A stretch of DNA of 64,000 nt from an uncultured Eubacteriales bacterium (GTDB lineage Bacteria > Bacillota > Clostridia > Oscillospirales > Oscillospiraceae), in assembly GCA_900549645.1 (NCBI GenBank), contig URPD01000003.1, positions 14,926 to 78,925 of the forward strand, in the 5' to 3' direction. Under the pieces are notes generated by a model. It was not told the origin of the DNA, searched no databases, and saw nothing but the letters and a program-made list of their open reading frames with translations. Numbering within the stretch: the first letter of the stretch is position 1; the number at the start of each line of letters is the position of its first letter. The position numbers were made by a program, and so were the translations under genes. Below are positions 58,168-64,000 of this stretch, one piece after another.

Positions 58168-59433
58168 ATGGCTAGACGTCTGGGAATATATATACACATA
58201 CCCTTCTGCGCCAGCAAATGCAGCTACTGCGACTTCTATTCGCTCGCGGGCTGCGAGCATCTGATGCCGGAGTATCACAAAGCGCTGCACGCGCATCTGG
58301 ACGAGTCGGCGAAGTCGATAAAGAACTACGAGGTCGATTCCATATATTTCGGCGGCGGCACGCCCAGCTTCTACGGCGCAGACCGCATCATCGAGATATT
58401 CAACGCCCTCAAGCTCAACGGCAACGTCAGGCTTGACGCGGAGGTCACTATTGAGGTGAACCCGGACAGCATCAGCCTCAACGCTCTGAAGCTCTTGCGC
58501 GAGGAGGGCGTCAACCGCCTGTCCATCGGCGTTCAGGCTTCGGACAACAATCTTCTGAAGCTCATCGGCCGTAGGCACAATTTCCAACAGGCGCAGACCG
58601 CCGTCGTCAACGCCCGCAAGGCCGGGTTTGACAACGTGAGTCTCGACCTCATCTACGGTCTGCCGAGCCAGACGAAATCCGACTGGGCGCAGACGCTCGC
58701 CAAGGTCATCGAGCTGCACCCGGAGCACCTTTCATGCTACGGGCTGAAGCTTGAGCAGGGGACGAGGATGTACGAGGACTACTACGGCTCGCCCATCCTC
58801 CCCGATGACGACGAACAGGCCGACATGTACTGCTACGCCGCGGAGCTGCTGGAGCGCTACGGCTACAAGCAGTACGAGATCTCGAATTTCTGTGCGCCGG
58901 GGTATGAGTCCCGGCACAACATGAAATACTGGACATTGGAAGATTATATGGGCTTCGGCCCCGGCGCGCACTCCTGCGTCGGCAACCTGCGGTACAGCTA
59001 TGTGCGCGATCTCAAGCAGTACATCGCCGGAGTAGGCCGCGGGGTGAGCATCGTGGACGAATACGAGACCATCGAGCCGCTTGAGCGCGCGGTCGAGTAC
59101 ATCATGCTCGGTATGCGCACCGCGCACGGCATATCCGAGCGTGACTACCGCATCCGCTGTCAATACAACTGGAAGCCCATCGGTCAGACGCTTCAGGCCT
59201 TTGCGGAGAAGGGCTGGGCGGAGAAGACCGGCGACCGCTGGCATTTCACCGTGCCGGGCTACCTTATATCCAATACGCTTATCGGCATCCTGCTTGAGGC
59301 TCAGGCCGGCGGCAGAATTGAGGGCACCCCGTGGCTCAGCGACGTGTTCGAGGCTGAGAAGAAGATAAGCATCCCGAAGAGCGAAGAAGAGCTGTTTACA
59401 GAGCTTTATAATCAGCATACAGAGAAGAATTGA
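58168..59433 (+). CDS. hemW: HemW-type radical SAM heme chaperone
   Basis: This 421-residue protein has the radical SAM motif CASKCSYCDFY with the Phe after the last Cys that marks HemW, plus YFGGGTPSF, SIGVQASDN and the C-terminal HemW domain (ISNFCAPGYESRHNMKYW). HemW inserts heme into proteins; it is not the oxygen-independent coproporphyrinogen oxidase it is often named after. It follows htpG by 50 bases. Confidence 0.92.
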   Translation: MARRLGIYIHIPFCASKCSYCDFYSLAGCEHLMPEYHKALHAHLDESAKSIKNYEVDSIYFGGGTPSFYGADRIIEIFNALKLNGNVRLDAEVTIEVNPDSISLNALKLLREEGVNRLSIGVQASDNNLLKLIGRRHNFQQAQTAVVNARKAGFDNVSLDLIYGLPSQTKSDWAQTLAKVIELHPEHLSCYGLKLEQGTRMYEDYYGSPILPDDDEQADMYCYAAELLERYGYKQYEISNFCAPGYESRHNMKYWTLEDYMGFGPGAHSCVGNLRYSYVRDLKQYIAGVGRGVSIVDEYETIEPLERAVEYIMLGMRTAHGISERDYRIRCQYNWKPIGQTLQAFAEKGWAEKTGDRWHFTVPGYLISNTLIGILLEAQAGGRIEGTPWLSDVFEAEKKISIPKSEEELFTELYNQHTEKN

Positions 59434-59446
59434 TGAGGGCAGAACA

Positions 59447-61249
59447 TTGAACGAAAACAGCAGAAAGCACTTAAAGAAGCCGGAGCCTGCGCCGAAAGCG
59501 CCGAGCCGCACCGCCCGCTCCCGCCATGACGGCGCTGCCGCCGCGCCCAAAAAGAAAGCCACGGCAAAGCCCGCCGAGACTGACGCTCAGTCCGCAAAGC
59601 CGCCGCGTCCGCGCAAGCCGAAGAAGTCGCACAAGGGGCTTATCATAACCCTTGTAGTCGTCTCCGTTTTGCTCGCGGCCATCGCCGTCGGGCTTATCCT
59701 GTGGGCGGATTCCGTCACCGCCAGCGACACGAACCTGCCGGGCATCTACGTCGGCAGCACGAACGTCGGCGGACTCACCGAGAAGGAGACGTTTGAGCTT
59801 CTGAAGGGGCAGCAGTGGGACAAGTCTGTCAGCGGTACGATGACCGTCCAGCTCCCCGCAGAGCAGAGCTTCCGCATCGACTACATCCGCTCCGGCGCAG
59901 TACTGACCGCTGAGAGCGCCGCCGCGGCGGCATACCGCTACGGTCACGGCAGCAATAAGTTCGACAACCTCAAGACCTATATCTCCAGCCTTATGACGCC
60001 CGTCGACATCACCGAGGGCGACAAGTCGCTCAACCGCGACTACATTATGGCTCTCGTCACCCGCGCGCTGGAGCGCTTTGACAAGCACATCGGCGACGGC
60101 AGCTACACCGTTGACGAGGCGGCCTCCGAGATGGTATACATCAAGGGCGCGGGGCAGATAAAGCTCGACGCGGAGGATGTGTACGCCAAGGCCGTCGAGG
60201 GTTTGAAAGCGCTTGAAAGCAGCGTAAGCTACGCGCTTCCGGCGCAGGACGTCACAGCGCCCGACTTCAACGCGCTGCACACCGAGCTTATGCGCGAGCC
60301 GCACGACGCCTACTACGACAAGGAGACCGGCGAGATCGTCCCCGACGTCAAGGGCTTCGCGTTTGACGTCTCCGAGGCGGAATCTCTCTGGAACGCCGCG
60401 GGGCTTCTGGAAGAGGTTCGTATTCCCGTCAAGATCGACATGCCGGAGATGACCGCAGAGCAGCTTGTAGCTTCGCTCTTCCGAGATAAGCTCGGCTCTC
60501 AGACCACGCTCTACACGTACAGCTCCGACGCGCGCATCAACAACATCAAGCTCTGCGCCGCTAAGCTCAACGGCCTTGTGCTCAACCCCGGCGAGGAATT
60601 CTCCTTCAACGGCACCATCGGCCAGCGCACCACTGAGGCCGGCTTCAAGGCCGCAGCCGCGTATAACGACGGTCAGGTCGTGCAAGAGGTCGGCGGTGGC
60701 ATCTGCCAAGTGTCCTCCACGATATACTGCGCGGCGATGCTCGCCCAGATGACGACCGTTGAGCGTACCTGTCACATGTTCGTCGTTACCTACCTGCCCT
60801 ACGGCCTTGACGCGACGGTCAGCTGGCCGGGGCCGGACTACAAGTTCCGCAACGACCGTGACTACCCCGTCAAGATCGTCGCCTACTGCAACGATGCCGA
60901 CAAATCCATCACCATCGAGATCTGGGGCACCGACGTTGACGGCAGCTACGTTGAGCTGACCTCCGGCTACGGCTACCGCTACGACTCGACCTATCCCGAT
61001 GTCGTCATCGGATACAGCGCCGTCTCCTACCGCAACATCTACGACAAGGACGGCAACCTCATCGACCGCGTGTTCGAGGCTTCCAGCAGCTACGACCTGC
61101 ACGAGGACGAGATAAAGTGGCCCGAGCCCAGCGAATCCCCCACACCGTCCGACACCGGCACGATTGAACCCAGCACCGAGCCTTCCGCGCCGACCGAGCC
61201 CTCGCCCGACCCGACGATAATAATCGTCGAGGGCGAAGGCAACGGCTGA
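59447..61249 (+). CDS. VanW family membrane-anchored wall protein (YoaR-like), TTG start
   Basis: This 600-residue protein has a basic, Ala/Pro/Lys-rich cytosolic start (1-62), one helix (63-85), an extracytoplasmic putative peptidoglycan-binding region (~95-340), the VanW domain (~345-480; LNPGEEFSFNGTIGQRTTEAG and QEVGGGICQVSSTIYCAAM), and a Pro/Ser/Glu-rich tail. VanW function is unknown but linked to the wall. The start is TTG at 59447, eight bases after GAGGG and 14 after the hemW stop; no ATG is near. It shares the operon with hemW and metG. Confidence 0.88.
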   Translation: MNENSRKHLKKPEPAPKAPSRTARSRHDGAAAAPKKKATAKPAETDAQSAKPPRPRKPKKSHKGLIITLVVVSVLLAAIAVGLILWADSVTASDTNLPGIYVGSTNVGGLTEKETFELLKGQQWDKSVSGTMTVQLPAEQSFRIDYIRSGAVLTAESAAAAAYRYGHGSNKFDNLKTYISSLMTPVDITEGDKSLNRDYIMALVTRALERFDKHIGDGSYTVDEAASEMVYIKGAGQIKLDAEDVYAKAVEGLKALESSVSYALPAQDVTAPDFNALHTELMREPHDAYYDKETGEIVPDVKGFAFDVSEAESLWNAAGLLEEVRIPVKIDMPEMTAEQLVASLFRDKLGSQTTLYTYSSDARINNIKLCAAKLNGLVLNPGEEFSFNGTIGQRTTEAGFKAAAAYNDGQVVQEVGGGICQVSSTIYCAAMLAQMTTVERTCHMFVVTYLPYGLDATVSWPGPDYKFRNDRDYPVKIVAYCNDADKSITIEIWGTDVDGSYVELTSGYGYRYDSTYPDVVIGYSAVSYRNIYDKDGNLIDRVFEASSSYDLHEDEIKWPEPSESPTPSDTGTIEPSTEPSAPTEPSPDPTIIIVEGEGNG

Positions 61250-61284
61250 GAATACACGTCATATAAATACAGGAGAGAAGAGCC

Positions 61285-63237
61285 ATGAAAAAGGAAACAT
61301 TTTATATCACAACACCGATCTATTACCCCTCCGACAAGCTGCATATAGGCCACACCTACTGCACCGTGGCGACCGATGCCATCGCGCGCTACAAGCGCAT
61401 GTGCGGTTATGACGTGATGTTCCTCACCGGTACCGACGAGCACGGCCAGAAAATTGAGGAAAAGGCCAAGGCCGCGGGCGTCACCCCGCAGCAGTTCGTG
61501 GACAAGATCGTCACCGGCGAGGGCGGCATACTCGACCTGTGGAAGCTGATGAACATCTCGAACGACCGCTTCATCCGCACCACTGACGACTATCATGTTG
61601 AGGCCGTGCAGCGCATCTTCAAGAAGATGTACGACAAGGGCGACATCTACAAAGGCTCCTACAAGGGCAAGTACTGCACCCCCTGCGAGAGCTTCTGGAC
61701 AGAAAGCCAGCTTGTCGACGGCAAATGCCCCGACTGTGGCCGCGAGGTGCACGATGCCGAGGAGGAAGCCTACTTCTTCCGCCTCTCCAAATACGCCAAG
61801 CCCGTGCAGGAGCTGCTGGAAAGCGGCACCTTCCTTGAGCCTGCGTCCCGCGTCAACGAGATGATAAACAACTTCATCAAGCCCGGCCTTGAAGACCTCT
61901 GTGTCTCCCGTACCAGCTTCACATGGGGCATCCCCGTGGACTTTGATCCGGGTCACGTCGTGTACGTCTGGGTCGACGCGCTGTTCAACTACTGCACCGC
62001 GCTCGGCTTCCTTAACGATAAGTACAACGATTACGACAAATATTGGCCTGCCGACGTGCACATAGTCGGCAAGGAGATAGTCCGCTTCCACTCGATAATC
62101 TGGCCTGCCATGCTGATGAGCATGGAGATGCCGCTGCCGAAGAAGGTATACGGCCACGGCTGGCTCGTTATCGACGGCGGCAAGATGTCTAAATCCAAGG
62201 GCAACGTCGTCGACCCCTACCTGCTGGCGGATATGTTCGGCGTGGACGCACTGCGCTTCTTCCTGCTGCGCACCTTCCCCTTTGGCTCCGACGGCAACTT
62301 CTCCAACGAGCTGCTCATCAGCACCATCAACACCGACCTTGCAAACGACCTCGGCAACCTCGTCTCCCGCACCACCGCCATGGTCGAGAAATACTTCGGC
62401 GGCACTCTGCCCGTGGAGCGCGAGGCCGATGCGCTTGACGACGAGCTTGTCTCCATGATAAAGACCACCGGCGCGAAGTACGCCGCGCAGATGGATGCGT
62501 TCCAGCTCCACCTCGCGCTTGAAGAGGCGTTCAAGCTCATCCAGCGCGCGAACAAGTACATCGACGAGAGCACTCCTTGGGTTCTCGCCCGCGACGAGAG
62601 CAAGCGCGCAAGACTTGCGACCGTCATGTACAACCTGCTTGAGGCTCTGCGCGTGTCGCTCATCATGCTCAAGCCCTTCATCCCCGCAAGCTGTGAGAAG
62701 GCATTCGCGCAGATCGGCGCGGACGAGAACAGCACTGCGTGGGAGAACGTCTGCGTATACGGCGTCCTGCCCGCAACCGTCTCCGTCCACAAGGGTGAGA
62801 CTCTGTTCCCACGCATCGACATGGCCAAGGCGCTTGAAGAGCTTGAAAAGCTGCACGCCGAGAAGAAGCAGCCTGAGGTCAAGTGCCCGCCCGTCCTGCC
62901 CGACGTGACGATCGACGAGTTTGCAAAGTGCGATATGCGCGTGTGCAAGGTGCTCGCCTGCGAGGCCGTCAAGAAGTCCGACAAGCTGCTGAAGTTCACG
63001 CTGGACGACGGCAGCGGTACTCCGCGCCAGATTCTCTCCGGCATCCACAAGTTCTATGAGCCGGAAACTCTCGTCGGCAAGACCGTCGTCGCCATTCTCA
63101 ATCTCCCGCCGCGTAAGATGATGGGGCAGATGTCCAACGGTATGCTGCTCTCCGCCGTCCGCGAGGTTGAGGGCAAAGAGGAGCTGCATCTCGTGATGCT
63201 GGACGACTCCGTCCCCGCCGGTAGCCAGCTCTGCTGA
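61285..63237 (+). CDS. metG: Methionyl-tRNA synthetase with C-terminal tRNA-binding domain
   Basis: This 650-residue class I enzyme has the HIGH motif (LHIGHTYC), a zinc module CTPCESFW...CPDCGRE, and KMSKS in GGKMSKSKGN near residue 298. The C-terminal EMAP/OB tRNA-binding domain (~545-650; FAKCDMRVCKVLACE, NGMLLSA) is included. No T-box leader was found in the 35 bases upstream, and the gene appears to be read from the hemW-vanW transcript. Confidence 0.95.
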   Translation: MKKETFYITTPIYYPSDKLHIGHTYCTVATDAIARYKRMCGYDVMFLTGTDEHGQKIEEKAKAAGVTPQQFVDKIVTGEGGILDLWKLMNISNDRFIRTTDDYHVEAVQRIFKKMYDKGDIYKGSYKGKYCTPCESFWTESQLVDGKCPDCGREVHDAEEEAYFFRLSKYAKPVQELLESGTFLEPASRVNEMINNFIKPGLEDLCVSRTSFTWGIPVDFDPGHVVYVWVDALFNYCTALGFLNDKYNDYDKYWPADVHIVGKEIVRFHSIIWPAMLMSMEMPLPKKVYGHGWLVIDGGKMSKSKGNVVDPYLLADMFGVDALRFFLLRTFPFGSDGNFSNELLISTINTDLANDLGNLVSRTTAMVEKYFGGTLPVEREADALDDELVSMIKTTGAKYAAQMDAFQLHLALEEAFKLIQRANKYIDESTPWVLARDESKRARLATVMYNLLEALRVSLIMLKPFIPASCEKAFAQIGADENSTAWENVCVYGVLPATVSVHKGETLFPRIDMAKALEELEKLHAEKKQPEVKCPPVLPDVTIDEFAKCDMRVCKVLACEAVKKSDKLLKFTLDDGSGTPRQILSGIHKFYEPETLVGKTVVAILNLPPRKMMGQMSNGMLLSAVREVEGKEELHLVMLDDSVPAGSQLC

Positions 63238-63245
63238 TATGACAT

Positions 63246-63275
63246 AACCCCTCGCCGATTGGCGAGGGGTTTTTA
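63246..63275 (+). terminator. Terminator after metG
   Basis: AACCCCTCGCC/GGCGAGGGGTT stem with a 4-base loop followed by T-run. Confidence 0.9.
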
Positions 63276-63305
63276 CGCCCCGCGAGACGCGTGACGATAT
63301 TCGCT

Positions 63306-63530
63306 GCTCTTTCTTTTATACTCTTCTCCTGCCGTTACTCTGGTGACCCCTCAGTCGGCCTTACGGCTGCCAGCTCCCCTAAGGGGGGCGCCAAGAGGGC
63401 ACGCCACAGCCACGTTGCATCAGTTTCAAATCTTTGCCGCGAAGCGCTGCCCCTACTAGGGAAAGTGGCGCACAGCGCCGAAGGTGTCGCCAGTCTCTGA
63501 TTATTGCCAATAGGGAAAAGAAAGCTCAAC
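63306..63530. repeat. Two facing dispersed palindromic repeat units, copies h and i
   Basis: The first unit (63306-63402) reads CTCTTTCTTTT, CTCTGGTGACCCCTCAGTCGGC, GCCAGCTCCCCTAAGGGGGGCGCC. The second (about 63431-63530) is inverted: GCCGCGAAGCGCTGCCCC, GGTGTCGCCAGTCTCTGA, TTGCCAATAGGGAAAAG. They fill the 438-base gap between metG and the IS fragment. Confidence 0.65.
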
Positions 63531-63614
63531 CTAAAAACACGGGACGGCACAGCAACTGTCCCAGCCTGCTCCCAAAAGCCCCCTCTATACAATAATCCCC
63601 GGCGGCGGATGTTG

Positions 63615-64000
63615 TGAACTGCACCCCATTTGTTAGACAGTATGATAAACTATCTAAGAAGTGGGGTGTTTTGCTATGCCAAAAGGAGTACCAAACAAAC
63701 GATATACGCCGGAGTTCAAGAGAATGGTTGTAGAAACCATGAAAAAAGAACATCTGAGCATCTATGCAGCGATGCAGGAATTTGGAATTAACGACCATAA
63801 AATTATAGAGCGCTGGGAACGCATTTATTTGGAAGAAGGGCCGGAAGGGTTAGCCATCGAACGGCGTGGCCGCAGCAGTAAGGGTCGTCCGCCAAAGCAG
63901 TTGCCGAAGCAGGTAGAAGAAGATCTGCTGGCAGAAGTGCAGCGGCTGCGTGCGGAGAACGATTACCTAAAAAACTTGCAAGCCTTGGTTTTGGAAGACG
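63615..64000 (+). mobile_element. IS3-family insertion sequence, left part
   Basis: The lower-GC tract begins near 63615 with TGAACTGCACCCCATTTG, which fits an IS3-type left end starting TG. A transposase OrfA starts 61 bases in. The right end lies beyond the window, so the target duplication cannot be checked. Confidence 0.7.
63676..64000 (+). CDS. IS3-family transposase OrfA (partial, 3' end outside window)
   Basis: The first 108 residues are visible. A helix-turn-helix of the IS3/IS150 type (RYTPEFKRMVVETMKKE, SIYAAMQEFGINDHKIIERW) is followed by a basic stretch (RRGRSSKGRPPK) and a leucine-zipper helix (VQRLRAENDYLKNLQAL), as in OrfA proteins. OrfB with the DDE catalytic domain should follow by programmed frameshift. 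Codon use is AT-richer than the rest of the window, in line with a mobile element. Confidence 0.85.
   Translation, partial: MPKGVPNKRYTPEFKRMVVETMKKEHLSIYAAMQEFGINDHKIIERWERIYLEEGPEGLAIERRGRSSKGRPPKQLPKQVEEDLLAEVQRLRAENDYLKNLQALVLED

Noticed and set aside
61250..61284. Possible T-box leader before metG
   Set aside because: Only 35 bases separate metG from the VanW gene, too short for a T-box.
61090..63189. 699-codon open frame opposite metG
   Set aside because: metG has all catalytic motifs on the plus strand; the antisense product is low-complexity Ala/Val/Asp/Leu.

Overview
The window is a high-GC chromosomal segment of an anaerobic, endospore-forming member of the Bacillota, most likely class Clostridia, order Oscillospirales. 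The evidence is spoIIE, a complete Rnf complex, a four-subunit pyruvate-type ferredoxin oxidoreductase, a flavodiiron protein with rubredoxin, a large Alu-domain-type SRP RNA next to dnaX, and infC-rpmI-rplT with a leader attenuator. Species-level placement is inference. No phage, CRISPR array or plasmid functions were seen. The only transposase is an IS3-type fragment at the right edge.

Layout. 1-8 kb: envelope polysaccharide genes. On the minus strand these are an Ig-like secreted protein, two tandem Wzz-type BY-kinases with Tyr/Gly tails, a SipW-like signal peptidase and an ABC exporter (cut by the edge). A membrane UDP-sugar dehydratase (plus strand) and a CpsB-type PHP phosphatase follow. 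8-10 kb: NusG-II-like protein, Gx transporter, Mrp ATPase and a NifX-like protein with a Cys/Gly tail. 10-17.5 kb: spoIIE with a small partner gene, a GT2 glycosyltransferase, an Mbeg1-like hydrolase, an LCP ligase and a 44-residue rubredoxin. 17.6-22.7 kb: rnfCDGEAB. 23-25 kb: flavodiiron protein divergent from a Crp/Fnr regulator. 25-32 kb: GtrA, an AAA-CYTH fusion, YitT, infC-rpmI-rplT, deoC and a two-OB-fold SSB-like protein. 33-38 kb: padR-DUF1700-DUF4097, DUF1002 and an AGCS symporter. 38-44 kb: metallopeptidase, radical SAM enzyme, GH2 glycosidase, ybaB, dnaX, SRP RNA and tRNA-Ala. 44-46 kb: nadE. 46-55.6 kb: lrp-porGDAB-CoA transferase-ubiX-ubiD, a DASS transporter, an LpdD-like protein and a UPF0340 protein. 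56-63 kb: htpG, hemW, a VanW-family protein and metG.

How it fits together. Reduced ferredoxin from PorGDAB can be oxidised by Rnf to drive ion export, and the flavodiiron/rubredoxin pair would remove O2 or NO. The 46-55 kb block reads as one catabolic module: acid import, prenyl-FMN decarboxylation, 2-oxoacid oxidation and CoA transfer under an Lrp-type regulator. Its substrate is not evident from sequence.

The intergenic space is full of small mobile repeats. The most unusual is a ~210-bp element present twice, 5.6 kb apart in opposite orientation. In each copy it sits between two exact copies of a local terminator hairpin, and the hairpin differs between the two sites. An 80-bp palindromic repeat is nested inside one copy and inside another repeat. 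A third element, 278 bp, has 27-bp terminal inverted repeats ending in TA, and its edge supplies the stop codon of the LCP gene. A dispersed palindromic repeat family occupies most gaps longer than 300 bases.
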